From Epilithonimonas xixisoli (GTDB lineage: Bacteria; Bacteroidota; Bacteroidia; Flavobacteriales; Weeksellaceae), in contig NZ_SOEO01000003.1 of assembly GCF_004365655.1 (NCBI RefSeq), positions 744,001-808,000 on the forward strand: 64,000 bases of DNA. The letters are read 5' to 3'. The position numbers and the translations under genes were made by a program. This document shows, in pieces, positions 17,120 through 25,904 of this stretch. Under the pieces are notes generated by a model that worked only from the letters and a program-made list of their open reading frames with translations, did not search any database and had not been told where the DNA came from. Positions within the stretch are counted from its first letter, which is position 1. The number at the start of each line of letters is the position of its first letter.

Positions 17120-18577
17120 TTACTGAACGAAACTTTTATAACCTTCCTCAATACCACTGCAATCGATTGCACTAAGGGCTTTAGTCACAGATTCCAATAG
17201 TCTTGGAACTTCAGTAAGATCCTGATCCCAGAAACTGATTTCAGACAAAGCTGCTTTTGCCACTTCTCCAAGATCATTGTTTGCCCAGATTTCGTTGAAT
17301 CTTGCAATCACTGGCGCATCATCCATCACTGGAAGTTGCTTCCCGTTGAATTCACCTTGGTAGAATCTGATCAAAGCTGCAAGAGCGAAAGTCAAATTGG
17401 TAGGCAATTCGTTTTTAGTTTCAACATATTGTAACAAACTTGGCAACACTCTCACTTTGAATTTCGCAATTGAGTTCAATGCAATGCTAGAAAGCTGGTG
17501 TTTCAAGAATGGATTTCTGAATCTATCAAAAACTTCCTCAGCGAAAGCCGTCAATTCTTCTTTTGAAAGGTCAAGCGTTGGGATGATTTCGTTGTAAACT
17601 GTATCAGAAATGAATTTTCCAGCGAATTCCGCATCGATTGCTTCTTTTACAGTTTCTTTACCGTCAAGGATAGAGAATGCCAACATTGCTGTGTGAGCGC
17701 CGTTCAGGATTCTTACTTTTCTGGTTCTGTATGGTGTGATGTCATCAACGATCAAAACCTGATCATCAATTTTATCAAAAGGAATCTTAGCTTTCAATTT
17801 GTCATCACCTTCGATCACCCAAAGTAAGAATGCTTCGCAAACTACCATTAAGCTATCATCATAATCAAATTTAGCTTCGTATTCGTCTTTTTCTTCTCTT
17901 GGATATCCAGGCACGATTCTGTCCACCAAAGTGTTGTGGAAAGAATTGCTGTTCTCAACCCAAGCAGAGAAACCTTCTTCCAGATTCCAAAGTTGAGCAT
18001 ATTGAAGAATATATTTTTTTAATGTCAATCCATTATTCTCGATCAATTCGCAAGGAATGATGTGAAGACCTTTGTCCTCAGCACCATTGAAATGTTTGAA
18101 TCTTTCGTAAAGGAAAGCAGTCACTTTTGCAGGGAAATTCTTGTGCGGTCCAGCTTCAAGCGTTGTTTCAGATGGGTCAAAAGCAATTCCAGCTTCAGTG
18201 GTGTTTGATAAGATAAACTCAAGATCTTCGCCTTTCGCCAAATCAAGATATTCTTGATAATTTTCGTAAGGACTTAATGATCTTTGGATGGCGGAAATCA
18301 CGCTTTGATCGTCCACAATTTGACCTTTCTTCACACCTCTCACGAAAAGCGTGTAAAGATTATTTTGCTCTTCCAGCATATCAACAAGTCCACCTTGAGT
18401 TGGCTGAACAACCGCAACACCAGCATTGAAACCAGCTTCTTTGTTCATCTTGTCAATCAAATAATCAACAAAGGCACGCAAGAAGTTTCCTTCTCCAAAT
18501 TGTAAAAATTTTATCGGTAGTTTCTCCGTCAAAGCGGCGTTTTCACGGCTAAGTTTTTGTTTTGTCTGATATTCCAT
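17120..18577 (-). CDS. uxaB: Tagaturonate reductase
   Basis: The enzyme reduces D-tagaturonate to D-altronate with NADH. The 485-residue protein belongs to the mannitol dehydrogenase/UxaB family: an N-terminal nucleotide-binding part begins at about residue 24 ('LQFGEGNFLRAFVDYLID'), 'FILSNTTEAGI' is near 110, and the C-terminal domain carries 'RKVRILNGAHTAML', which holds the conserved catalytic Lys/Asn/His region of this family. It lies 5 bases after exuT in the same direction. The final codons contain a perfect 14-bp LacI-type palindrome at 17158, encoding Ala-Ile-Asp-Cys near the C-terminus. Confidence 0.92.
   Translation of the reverse strand: MEYQTKQKLSRENAALTEKLPIKFLQFGEGNFLRAFVDYLIDKMNKEAGFNAGVAVVQPTQGGLVDMLEEQNNLYTLFVRGVKKGQIVDDQSVISAIQRSLSPYENYQEYLDLAKGEDLEFILSNTTEAGIAFDPSETTLEAGPHKNFPAKVTAFLYERFKHFNGAEDKGLHIIPCELIENNGLTLKKYILQYAQLWNLEEGFSAWVENSNSFHNTLVDRIVPGYPREEKDEYEAKFDYDDSLMVVCEAFLLWVIEGDDKLKAKIPFDKIDDQVLIVDDITPYRTRKVRILNGAHTAMLAFSILDGKETVKEAIDAEFAGKFISDTVYNEIIPTLDLSKEELTAFAEEVFDRFRNPFLKHQLSSIALNSIAKFKVRVLPSLLQYVETKNELPTNLTFALAALIRFYQGEFNGKQLPVMDDAPVIARFNEIWANNDLGEVAKAALSEISFWDQDLTEVPRLLESVTKALSAIDCSGIEEGYKSFVQ
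17158..17171. promoter_or_regulatory. Perfect palindromic LacI-type operator inside uxaB
   Basis: TGCAATCGATTGCA is a perfect palindrome that fits TGnAAnCGnTTnCA and is identical to the site before susC. It lies in the 3' end of the uxaB frame, 266 bases before the uxaA start. It could control an internal promoter for uxaA or act as a roadblock to elongation. Confidence 0.6.
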
Positions 18578-18582
18578 TTTCT

Positions 18583-20112
18583 TTATTCTTTAATAATTTT
18601 ATAAGTCGGAACCAATGATTTCATTACAAACCACGCAATCAAATAAGCGACAGCACAGAATGAGAAAATAATCATATATCCTTTGTCGATACCGTCTATA
18701 ACCACGGCGCCGGATTTTTCTAATTGTTCAAAAAAACCTTCCGGCAAACGTTGTTCTGCATACTGAGGAAATTTTTCCAAAAGTGGAACGCCATCTACAG
18801 TTGTCCAAGCTTTGTGCGAATAATCGAACAATAGACCAGAACTTTTATTGATAATTGTAGAACCAATTCCGCCAGCTAATCCACCAATTCCTGTGATGGT
18901 TGCGATGGCTTTTTTTGGAAACATATCACCAACGGTGGAGAAGATGTTTGCTGACCAAGCCTGATGCGCCGCACCTGCAATACCAATAATCAATACAGGG
19001 AACCAGTAAGAGATTTTACCTGTAGATTGTGCTAATAATGCCAACAATGGGAAGAATGCGAAGATCAACATCGCTTTCATACGACCAGAATACGGGTTCA
19101 TTCCTTTCTTTTCTACAAAGTAGGTCGGAAGCCAACCACCAACGATGGATACCAAAGTAATCATATAAAGTACGAACAATGGAAATGCACTCTGCGTACT
19201 GTCCATTCCGTAAACTGAACTTAGGTAAGCCGGTGTCCAGAAAAGGTAGAACCACCAAACGCCGTCTGTCATAAATTTACCAAAGACAAAAGCCCAAGTC
19301 TGTCTGTATTTGAAACATTGCGCCAACGTAAAAGTTGTTTTTGGCTGAGACAAATCTTCTATTATCGTAGTATCGATATCTTGGTTGATGTAATCCAATT
19401 CACCTTGATTCACTTTTGGATGCTCGTGTGGTTTTTTGTAATAGAAAATCCAAATTCCCATCCACAAAAATCCTAAAGCACCAATGATGATAAACGCCAT
19501 TTCCCAACCCAATGCTTTCGCAATGAAAGGAATAGAAATCGGTGCCGCAAGCGCTCCAACAGTTGCCCCAGCGTTGAAAATACTGGTCGCCAAAGCTCTG
19601 TCTTTTTTAGGAAAATATTCTGCTGTAGTCTTGATGGCGGCAGGGAAGTTTCCAGCTTCACCAATTGCTAAAATCAATCTTGCAAAGATGAACAAGGCAA
19701 CACTCACATTGATAACTCTGGAAACGTCCTTAACTGTAGCAATGTTATGTTTTGCTCCCTCAAAACCTACAAACCAATCGCCCAATATGATTCCGGACGT
19801 TGCAATCCCACAAAATGCGTGTAAAACTGCACCTACAGACCAAACTCCAATTGCCCAAAGAAACCCTTTTTTAGTATCCATCCAATCCACAAATTTCCCT
19901 GCGAAAATCATACTTGCAGCGTAGAAAATCGAGAACAATGCGGTGATGTTACCATAATCATTATTGTCCCAATGGAATTCTGGTGCAATAAAATCTTTCC
20001 AAGTCAAAGATAGAACTTGCCTGTCCAGATAGTTGACCGTGGTTGCCAAGAAAAGCAAACCAACGATGGTCCATCTGAAAGTGGTCGGTTTTGTAGTTGT
20101 AGGTTGATTCAT
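18583..20112 (-). CDS. exuT: MFS hexuronate transporter
   Basis: The 509-residue inner-membrane protein of the major facilitator superfamily (anion:cation symporter family, like ExuT) would import galacturonate or related uronates by proton symport. About 12 spans are visible. The first is preceded by 'TTFRWTIVGLLFLATTVNYLDRQV', the classic start of the family, and the G-x-x-x-D-x-x motif appears as 'GKFVDWMDTKKG'. It is longer than E. coli ExuT (about 470) because of an insertion after the second span and another near the C-terminus ('VPLLEKFPQYAEQRLPEG'). It lies 30 bases after kdgA and 5 before uxaB. The exact substrate, monomer or unsaturated dimer, is not shown. Confidence 0.88.
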   Translation of the reverse strand: MNQPTTTKPTTFRWTIVGLLFLATTVNYLDRQVLSLTWKDFIAPEFHWDNNDYGNITALFSIFYAASMIFAGKFVDWMDTKKGFLWAIGVWSVGAVLHAFCGIATSGIILGDWFVGFEGAKHNIATVKDVSRVINVSVALFIFARLILAIGEAGNFPAAIKTTAEYFPKKDRALATSIFNAGATVGALAAPISIPFIAKALGWEMAFIIIGALGFLWMGIWIFYYKKPHEHPKVNQGELDYINQDIDTTIIEDLSQPKTTFTLAQCFKYRQTWAFVFGKFMTDGVWWFYLFWTPAYLSSVYGMDSTQSAFPLFVLYMITLVSIVGGWLPTYFVEKKGMNPYSGRMKAMLIFAFFPLLALLAQSTGKISYWFPVLIIGIAGAAHQAWSANIFSTVGDMFPKKAIATITGIGGLAGGIGSTIINKSSGLLFDYSHKAWTTVDGVPLLEKFPQYAEQRLPEGFFEQLEKSGAVVIDGIDKGYMIIFSFCAVAYLIAWFVMKSLVPTYKIIKE

Positions 20113-20142
20113 ATTAAAAATGATTTGGTTTGTGTTTTTATT

Positions 20143-20808
20143 TTAAGAAGCTTTTATTGATTTGATAATCTCTAAAACTTCTTTAGTTTCGTTTTCAATT
20201 GTTGCATAATCTTTTGATGCCATCAGTTCTTTACTTACCAATTTGCTTCCCATTCCAACAGCAGAAACGCCTGCGTTGAACCAGCTTTCGATGCTTTCTT
20301 TGGTTGTGTCAACACCACCAGTTGGCATAAATTTAAGGTTTGGGAACACGTCTTTTATCGCGCTCATAAATCCAGCTCCTAAAGCATTTCCTGGGAATAA
20401 TTTTACGAAAGTCACGCCTGCAGCTTCCGCCGTGATGATTTCCGTTGGTGTCATACAACCCGGGCTGTAAAGCAAATGTTTGGAGATCAAAAATTCTGCA
20501 ACTTCCGGTACAAATCCTGGACTGATAAAGAAATCTGCGCCAGCTTTTTCGTATTCTTCCGCTTGCTTCAGATTCTTTATGGTTCCAATTCCCAGAAGCA
20601 TTCCTGGCATTTCTGCATTTCTAAGTTCTACCATTTTGGTAAAGTTGCTCAATGCAAATTCGCCTCTGCTTGTATATTCTACAGCGCGGATTCCGGCTTT
20701 GTAAAGTGCTTTCAGTATGTCGAGAGTTACCGTTTCGTCTGCGTTGTAGTACAAAGGCAAAAGACCTTGGTTGATGATTGCATTGGTAACTAATTGAATC
20801 TTTGTCAT
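20143..20808 (-). CDS. kdgA: KDPG aldolase (2-keto-3-deoxy-6-phosphogluconate aldolase)
   Basis: The enzyme cleaves KDPG to pyruvate and glyceraldehyde-3-phosphate, joining the pectin pathway to glycolysis. The 221-residue class I aldolase shows the general Glu at residue 44 ('RAVEYTSRG'), 'FFISPGFVPEV' near 93-103, the Schiff-base lysine Lys136 in 'FVKLFPGN' and the phosphate-binding 'MPTGGVD'. It is the standard family length. It lies 6 bases after the yhcH-like gene, so kdgK, the yhcH-like gene and kdgA are closely packed and probably translated as a unit. Family members can also act on 2-keto-4-hydroxyglutarate. Confidence 0.92.
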   Translation of the reverse strand: MTKIQLVTNAIINQGLLPLYYNADETVTLDILKALYKAGIRAVEYTSRGEFALSNFTKMVELRNAEMPGMLLGIGTIKNLKQAEEYEKAGADFFISPGFVPEVAEFLISKHLLYSPGCMTPTEIITAEAAGVTFVKLFPGNALGAGFMSAIKDVFPNLKFMPTGGVDTTKESIESWFNAGVSAVGMGSKLVSKELMASKDYATIENETKEVLEIIKSIKAS

Positions 20809-20814
20809 TTTTTC

Positions 20815-21264
20815 TTAGATTTTTACTTTAAAAACTATTTTTCTAATGAAGCCATCTCCAATCATTGGTGCGTGGACATCATTTGGATAAAAAATAGCAA
20901 ACTGATTATCGTTTAATTGGAAAAACATATCCGGATTATCATTGTAAAAAAGAACATCTTTTTCTGCATTGTATTCTCCGATTGGGTTTGTGCATTTTTG
21001 CCTTGGTTTCCAACCTATATTTTCTATTCCCTTAAGACAAATTTGGATATCAATATTTTGATTATGACATTCGAATTTTGAAAGACTTTCTTCTTTTGTC
21101 TTGGCCATTTCATCAAAAACAATCATTCTAAGACCTTCTTGAATCTCTGTAACGCCAATTTCCAAAGAATCTAAATTCTTGTTTTTTAAATATTCGAAAG
21201 CTTTTTCAAATAATGGATTTAGCAAAAAATATTGAGAAGCGTTTTCTAATGTATCTATAATCAT
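20815..21264 (-). CDS. YhcH/YjgK/YiaL-family cupin, candidate uronate anomerase
   Basis: The 149-residue protein belongs to the DUF386 beta-sandwich family, shown by 'FECHNQNIDIQICLKGIENIGW', split here around the conserved H-x-x-x-D-I-Q, and 'FAIFYPNDVHAP' with a conserved His. E. coli YhcH (NanQ) is known to be an N-acetylneuraminate anomerase, and relatives sit in other sugar-acid loci. It lies between kdgK (11 bases) and kdgA (6 bases) in a pectin operon, so an anomerase or mutarotase role on galacturonate, on an unsaturated uronate or on KDG is a reasonable inference. The actual substrate is not established. The family call is strong. Confidence 0.85.
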   Translation of the reverse strand: MIIDTLENASQYFLLNPLFEKAFEYLKNKNLDSLEIGVTEIQEGLRMIVFDEMAKTKEESLSKFECHNQNIDIQICLKGIENIGWKPRQKCTNPIGEYNAEKDVLFYNDNPDMFFQLNDNQFAIFYPNDVHAPMIGDGFIRKIVFKVKI

Positions 21265-21275
21265 TTTTTTCTGAA

Positions 21276-22280
21276 TTATCTCTTTATCCTTCCGCCTTTA
21301 TCGCCATTCATCACATCCAAAATATCGGAAGCACTGCAATGGTTGATATCGCCTGGAACTGTATGTTTGATGGCGCAAGCGGCGTTTCCAAACTTAAGAG
21401 CGGTTTCATCATCGAAGTTTAATAAACCATAGATCAAACCTGCTGCGAAAGCATCTCCGGTTCCGATTCTGTCTACAACTTGTAGGATTTCGATTGGTTC
21501 AGATTCGAAGTAAGTTTCATTTGACCAAGCTCTTCCTTGCGTTTCCTGCGTACTTGCGCTGGCACCAACTCTTACTTTGTCAAATATCTTTTTGATGGAA
21601 GGCATTTGTTTCTGAAATTCTTTACAAGCTTCGATGAAACTTTCTTTGTCAGAAGAGAAATTTGTTCCGATAATTTCGTTGATTTCATTCACGCCACCGA
21701 TGAAAATAGTGGAGTAGGACACCAATTCTTTCAAAACTTCGAAACCTTCTTTTCCGTATTTCCAAAGGTTTGAACGGTAAGCTGGATCTGCTGTGATCTC
21801 GATTCCTTTTTCGTTGGCAGTTTGCAAACCTTTCTTCAGAGCGATGTAAGCACTTTCTGATATTCCTGGAGAGATGCCTGTCCAGTGAAAATAATCTGCG
21901 CCTTCCAGAGCTTTTTCCCAATCGATTTGATTTGGGTTGATGTTAGCAAAAGAACCATTGAGACGGTTGTAAGCAATTCTGGAAGCACGAACAGATGAAC
22001 CAACTTCCAAGAAATATAATCCCAAAGGATGTTCATTTTTTGAAATATGAGTCGTATCAATTCCGTAACTTTTGATGGATGAAACGGCTGATTCTCCAAC
22101 GAAATCGTCAGAAACAACGCTTACGTGTTTTACGTCACAGCCCATTGTCGCAAGCGATGCTGCAACATTCAGTTCTGTACCTCCGAAAAAGAATTCCATC
22201 TCGTTGCTTTGCTTCATCATCCTGTTGTTGGCAGGTGACAATCGCATAATTACTTCTCCAAAGCTTACTACTTTGCCCAT
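21276..22280 (-). CDS. kdgK: 2-keto-3-deoxygluconate kinase
   Basis: The PfkB-family kinase phosphorylates KDG to KDPG with ATP. The 334-residue protein shows 'GKVVSFGEVIMRLSP' at the N-terminus, 'FFGGTELNVAASLATMG' (PfkB signature 1, about 31-47), and the anion-hole and catalytic-base motif 'RIGTGDAFAAG' with Asp276. The length fits the family. It collects KDG made by both uxaA and kduD. A perfect double palindrome (22301-22333) lies just upstream, in the gap to kdgF. Confidence 0.9.
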   Translation of the reverse strand: MGKVVSFGEVIMRLSPANNRMMKQSNEMEFFFGGTELNVAASLATMGCDVKHVSVVSDDFVGESAVSSIKSYGIDTTHISKNEHPLGLYFLEVGSSVRASRIAYNRLNGSFANINPNQIDWEKALEGADYFHWTGISPGISESAYIALKKGLQTANEKGIEITADPAYRSNLWKYGKEGFEVLKELVSYSTIFIGGVNEINEIIGTNFSSDKESFIEACKEFQKQMPSIKKIFDKVRVGASASTQETQGRAWSNETYFESEPIEILQVVDRIGTGDAFAAGLIYGLLNFDDETALKFGNAACAIKHTVPGDINHCSASDILDVMNGDKGGRIKR

Positions 22281-22300
22281 TTAATTTATTATTTTTTGCT

Positions 22301-22333
22301 AAACCTTCAAGGTTTTTAAAACCTTGAAGGTTT
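22301..22333. repeat. Perfect inverted repeat between kdgF and kdgK
   Basis: The 15-base arms AAACCTTCAAGGTTT and AAACCTTGAAGGTTT are perfect reverse complements with a 3-base loop. Each arm is itself nearly palindromic. It belongs to the AAACCTTGAC/AAACTTTGAC-like family found elsewhere in the window. Confidence 0.85.
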
Positions 22334-22339
22334 GAATTT

Positions 22340-22687
22340 CTATTTTATAAAATCTTCTCTGTGTGGGCTGAAAACATCAACCAAAATTCCGTCCTCGAGA
22401 CAGACAACACCGTGAATAATATTTGAAGGTACGAAAAATGAATCACCTTTTTTCAAGGTTGCCTTTTCTTCGCCAATGGTAACTTCAAAACTTCCTTCAG
22501 AAACGTAAGTTACCTGAATGTGTGGATGTTGATGCGCGTAACCAATGCCTCCTTTTTTGAAACGAACATTCACCATCATTACAGAATTGTCGTAGCCAAC
22601 AATTTGTCTGTCGATATATTCGTCTATTTTTTCCCATTCTGTGGAATCGGATTTGTAGAATGTTTGTGGTGTTTGTTTTGTTTTCAT
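22340..22687 (-). CDS. kdgF: KdgF-type cupin, unsaturated-galacturonate linearisation
   Basis: KdgF converts 4,5-unsaturated galacturonate to the linear 5-keto-4-deoxyuronate (DKI), the substrate of KduI. The 115-residue single-domain cupin has the metal motif 'GGIGYAHQHPHIQVTYVSEG' (His-x-His-x-x-x-x-Gln type) and 'GDSFFVPSNIIHGVVC' with the third His, plus 'MMVNVRFKKG', all as in Yersinia KdgF. The start at 22687 ('MKTKQTPQ') is preferred; an upstream in-frame ATG would add only five residues. It lies between uxaC and kdgK, exactly where the unsaturated branch needs it. Other small cupins share the fold, but the motif match plus context is good. Confidence 0.82.
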   Translation of the reverse strand: MKTKQTPQTFYKSDSTEWEKIDEYIDRQIVGYDNSVMMVNVRFKKGGIGYAHQHPHIQVTYVSEGSFEVTIGEEKATLKKGDSFFVPSNIIHGVVCLEDGILVDVFSPHREDFIK

Positions 22688-22701
22688 AATTTTCAATAAC
22701 A

Positions 22702-22750
22702 CGCTCCATAGGTTTCACCTACGGCTACTGATGTTTAACCCTTCGGGTTT
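22702..22750. repeat. Flavobacterial intergenic element in the uxaC-kdgF gap
   Basis: The sequence contains GGTTTCACCTACGGCTAC and the hairpin AACCC-TTC-GGGTT (22737-22749). Wording of this kind recurs between genes in Chryseobacterium genomes, from general familiarity; only one copy is in this window. Confidence 0.45.
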
Positions 22751-22752
22751 TG

Positions 22753-24156
22753 CTAAAAAGTGAAATAATCTTTTGCATTCTGATAACAAATGTCCGAAAC
22801 GACTTTTCCTACCAAATCCAAGTCTTCTGGCAATTCTCCTGTTGCAATTTCTTTTCCTAACAAGTTACACAAAACTCTTCTGAAATATTCGTGTCTTGGG
22901 AAAGAGAGGAAACTTCTGGAATCCGTCAGCATTCCAACGAAAGTGCTAATCAATCCCATATTGGAAAGTGCATTCATTTGTTTTTCCATTCCGTCTTTTT
23001 GGTCCAGAAACCACCATCCGGAACCAAATTGTACTTTTCCTTTTACAGACCCATCATTGAAATTTCCAATCATTGTTGCCATAATTTCGTTGTCGGCAGG
23101 ATTCAGATTATAAAGGATTGTTTTTGTTAATTTATCTTTAGAATCCAATGTGTTAAGGAACTTTGAAAGTTTTTCTGCTTGAGAAAAATCTCCGATAGAA
23201 TCCCAACCTGTGTCTGGTCCAAGAACTTTCAACATTCTTGCATTGTTGTTTCTCAACGCTCCCAAATGGTACTGCTGAACCCAACCTAAAGAATGATAAG
23301 TTTCTCCCAAGAACAACAAAATCGCTGTTTTGAATTGCTCAATCTGATGAGGCGTTAAAGTTTCGCCTTTTCTTTTAGTTTCAAAAATTGTATTGATTTC
23401 TGAATCTGTGAACGTTTCAAAAGAAATGTTATTCAATCCGTGGTCACACAATCTGCATCCGTTGGCGTGAAAGTATTCAATCCTTTTAAGGAGCGCATCC
23501 TGTACATCCTTGTAAGAATTAATTTCGATTCCTGCAGATTCACCTAATTTATCGATGTAAGAATTATAATCTTCATTGTCAATCAAAATCGCTTTGTCCG
23601 GACGGAAAGCCGTGCTAACTGTGATTCCGATATTATTTTGTTTGATTGTCTGATGATATTCCAAAGTATCAATTGGATCTTCTGTCGTACAAACCGTTTC
23701 CACATTTCTCATTTTCAATAAGCCGTGAACAGATTTTTCTGGTGTTTGAAGTTGAGCTGATACATTTTCGTAAACTTCGTCAGCATTTTTTTCGCTTAAT
23801 AAATCGTAAACGTCAAAATATCTTGCTAATTCCAAATGTGTCCAGTGGAACAAAGGATTTCTCAAAGTATTCGGAACTGTTTTTGCCCAAGCTGAGAATT
23901 TTTCTTTGTCAGAAGCATCTCCGGTGATGAATTTTTCGTTCACGCCCATCGTTCTCATCGCTCTCCATTTGTAATGGTCGCCACCAATCCACACTTGAGA
24001 AATATTCTCAAACTGACGGTTTTCGGCAATCTCTTTTGGAGGCAAATGGTTGTGATAATCGATGATTGGTTGTTTCTCAGCAAATTTGAAATACAATTCT
24101 TCAGCGAATTTATTTTGTAATAAAAATGTATCTGTGATAAATGGTTTTGTGCTCAT
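22753..24156 (-). CDS. uxaC: Uronate isomerase
   Basis: The enzyme isomerises D-galacturonate to D-tagaturonate (and glucuronate to fructuronate), the first step for saturated uronates. The 467-residue amidohydrolase-fold protein shows 'IDYHNHLPPKEIAENRQF' (metal-binding His-x-His, about 33-50), 'HWTHLELARYFDVYDLL', 'CTTEDPIDTLEYH' and 'GMLTDSRSFLSFPRHEYFRR' near the end. The length fits UxaC. It lies between kduD and kdgF. The 74-base gap to kduD holds a GA-rich near-repeat ('GTTGGAGGTCAGAAGTCAGA'). Confidence 0.93.
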   Translation of the reverse strand: MSTKPFITDTFLLQNKFAEELYFKFAEKQPIIDYHNHLPPKEIAENRQFENISQVWIGGDHYKWRAMRTMGVNEKFITGDASDKEKFSAWAKTVPNTLRNPLFHWTHLELARYFDVYDLLSEKNADEVYENVSAQLQTPEKSVHGLLKMRNVETVCTTEDPIDTLEYHQTIKQNNIGITVSTAFRPDKAILIDNEDYNSYIDKLGESAGIEINSYKDVQDALLKRIEYFHANGCRLCDHGLNNISFETFTDSEINTIFETKRKGETLTPHQIEQFKTAILLFLGETYHSLGWVQQYHLGALRNNNARMLKVLGPDTGWDSIGDFSQAEKLSKFLNTLDSKDKLTKTILYNLNPADNEIMATMIGNFNDGSVKGKVQFGSGWWFLDQKDGMEKQMNALSNMGLISTFVGMLTDSRSFLSFPRHEYFRRVLCNLLGKEIATGELPEDLDLVGKVVSDICYQNAKDYFTF

Positions 24157-24230
24157 AATATTAAAGTTAGAAGTTGGAGGTCAGAAGTCAGAAGACCAAC
24201 TTTATATATTAGATTTTAAATAAATTTTTC

Positions 24231-25016
24231 TTATTCGTTGGATGGTTTTCCGATGGTTGCTAAGATTCCGCCATCTACGTAAATGATTTGTCCGTTGATG
24301 AATTGACTTGCTTCAGAAGCTAAGAAAATTGCGGTTCCAGCAAGATCTTCAGGATTTCCCCAACGGCCTTCCGGTGTTCTGCTGATGATGAATTCGTTGA
24401 AAGGATGTCCGTCAACTCGGATTGGTTCAGTTTGAGAGGTTGCAAAATATCCAGGACCGATTCCGTTTACCTGGATGTTATGTTTTGCCCATTCTGTCGC
24501 TAGATTTTTGGTCAGCATTTTCAATCCGCCTTTTGCAGAAGCGTAAGCCACAACGTTGTCACGACCCAACTCGCTCATCATAGAACAGATGTTGATGATT
24601 TTACCAGATCTTCTTTTGATCATATTTCTCGCCACCAATTGTGACATAATGAAAGGTCCCGTTAAATCAACATCAATTACTTTTCGGAAATCGGAAATTT
24701 CCATTTCCAGAGCTGGAATTCTTTTGATGATTCCGGCATTATTAATAAGGATGTCGATTTGTTTGTGATTTGCTTCAATTTCTGCTACTTTTTCGGCAGC
24801 GATTTTCTCGTCGGTTACATCAAAAATATAACCTGTGGCTTTGAAACCTTTTGATTGATAATATTTGATAGCTTCCTCAAGTTTCGATGGAGTAGTGCTG
24901 GTAACAACAAGTTCTGCACCTGCTGATCCCAAACCTTCTGCCATTGCCAAACCAAGACCGTGTGTTCCACCGGTGATTAAAGCTACTTTTCCTGTTAAGT
25001 CAAATAAATTTGTCAT
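24231..25016 (-). CDS. kduD: 2-keto-3-deoxygluconate oxidoreductase (KduD)
   Basis: The NAD-dependent SDR reduces 2,5-diketo-3-deoxygluconate (DKII) to KDG. The start is set at 25016 ('MTNLFDLTGKVALITGG'): the frame is open further upstream, but that part overlaps kduI and has no homology-like features. The 261-residue product has the coenzyme motif TGGTHGLG (16-23), 'NNAG' (92-95), Ser in 'INICSMMS' (about 145-148) and catalytic Tyr158 and Lys162 ('YASAK'). Only 2 bases separate the kduI stop from this start, so the two are coupled. The length matches KduD/gluconate-5-dehydrogenase enzymes. Confidence 0.92.
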   Translation of the reverse strand: MTNLFDLTGKVALITGGTHGLGLAMAEGLGSAGAELVVTSTTPSKLEEAIKYYQSKGFKATGYIFDVTDEKIAAEKVAEIEANHKQIDILINNAGIIKRIPALEMEISDFRKVIDVDLTGPFIMSQLVARNMIKRRSGKIINICSMMSELGRDNVVAYASAKGGLKMLTKNLATEWAKHNIQVNGIGPGYFATSQTEPIRVDGHPFNEFIISRTPEGRWGNPEDLAGTAIFLASEASQFINGQIIYVDGGILATIGKPSNE

Positions 25017-25018
25017 AA

Positions 25019-25855
25019 TTATTTTAATTCGTCGGTTTTTACAGCATCCATATCGCCGTAATCCATATTTTCTCCTGCCATTCCCCAAATAAAGCTGTAG
25101 TTGGAAGTCCCAACGCCAGAGTGGATAGACCATTCTGGAGAGATCACTGCATCTCTGTTTTTCAAGAAAATGTGACGTGTTTCTGTTGGTTGTCCCATAA
25201 AATGTGAAATAGTTTGCCCTTCTTCCAGATCGAAGTAGAAGTAAGCTTCCATTCTTCTGGTATGTGTGTGAGAAGGCATTGTGTTCCAAACGCTTCCTTC
25301 GTGCAATTCCGTCATTCCCATTTGAAGTTGGCAAGTTTCCAGAACGCTGTTCACAATTAATTTGTTGATAGTTCTTCTATTTGCATATTTTATGTCACCT
25401 AATTCTACAATTTCAGCTTCGTTTTTTGTAATCTTTTTAGTTGGAAAAGATTGATGAGCTGGCGCAGAATTGATATAAAAATAGGCATTTTCTTCGGATA
25501 TACTTTCAAAAGTGATTTCTTTGTTTCCTTTTCCTATGTATAATGCTTCTTTGTTGTCAAGTTCGTAAACGGTTCCGTCCACTGTTACTTTTCCTTTTCC
25601 ACCCACATTGATGATTCCTAATTCCCTTCTGTCTAAGAAGTTTTCGGCTTTTAATTCATCGATAGTTTCTAGTTTCAGAGCTTTGTCGATGGGTAAAATT
25701 CCTCCAACAATCAATCTGTCATACATTGTGTAAACCAGTTTGATTTGATTTGGCTGAAACAAGTTGTTGATTAGAAATTCTTCTCTAAGTTTTTCTGTTG
25801 TATAATTTTTGGCATCGTTTGGATGATGCGCGTATCGGAATTCTGATTGAGTCAT
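25019..25855 (-). CDS. kduI: 5-keto-4-deoxyuronate isomerase
   Basis: KduI isomerises DKI to DKII in the unsaturated-uronate branch. The 278-residue double-cupin protein has the typical N-terminus ('MTQSEFRYAHHPNDAKNYTT') and the zinc-site motif 'PSHTHTRRMEAYFYFDL' (about 196-212), followed by 'MGQPTETRHIFLKN' and 'SPEWSIHSGVG' with the later ligands. The length equals that of E. coli KduI. It is the first gene of the minus-strand operon. A LacI-type operator (25891-25904) lies 35 bases before its start. Confidence 0.94.
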   Translation of the reverse strand: MTQSEFRYAHHPNDAKNYTTEKLREEFLINNLFQPNQIKLVYTMYDRLIVGGILPIDKALKLETIDELKAENFLDRRELGIINVGGKGKVTVDGTVYELDNKEALYIGKGNKEITFESISEENAYFYINSAPAHQSFPTKKITKNEAEIVELGDIKYANRRTINKLIVNSVLETCQLQMGMTELHEGSVWNTMPSHTHTRRMEAYFYFDLEEGQTISHFMGQPTETRHIFLKNRDAVISPEWSIHSGVGTSNYSFIWGMAGENMDYGDMDAVKTDELK

Positions 25856-25890
25856 TTGGTATTATATATATGAACAAATAATTAATTCTG

Positions 25891-25904
25891 TGTAATCGAT
25901 TGCA
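25891..25904. promoter_or_regulatory. LacI-type operator before kduI
   Basis: TGTAATCGATTGCA fits TGnAAnCGnTTnCA and is one base off a perfect palindrome. The surrounding 16-mer (25890-25905) is identical at 45213 and 46416. Confidence 0.8.

Noticed and set aside
25017-25334. N-terminal extension of the kduD frame of about 100 codons
   Set aside because: It lies fully inside kduI in another frame, is rich in Arg, Cys and Tyr with no family likeness, and KduD is complete from 25016.
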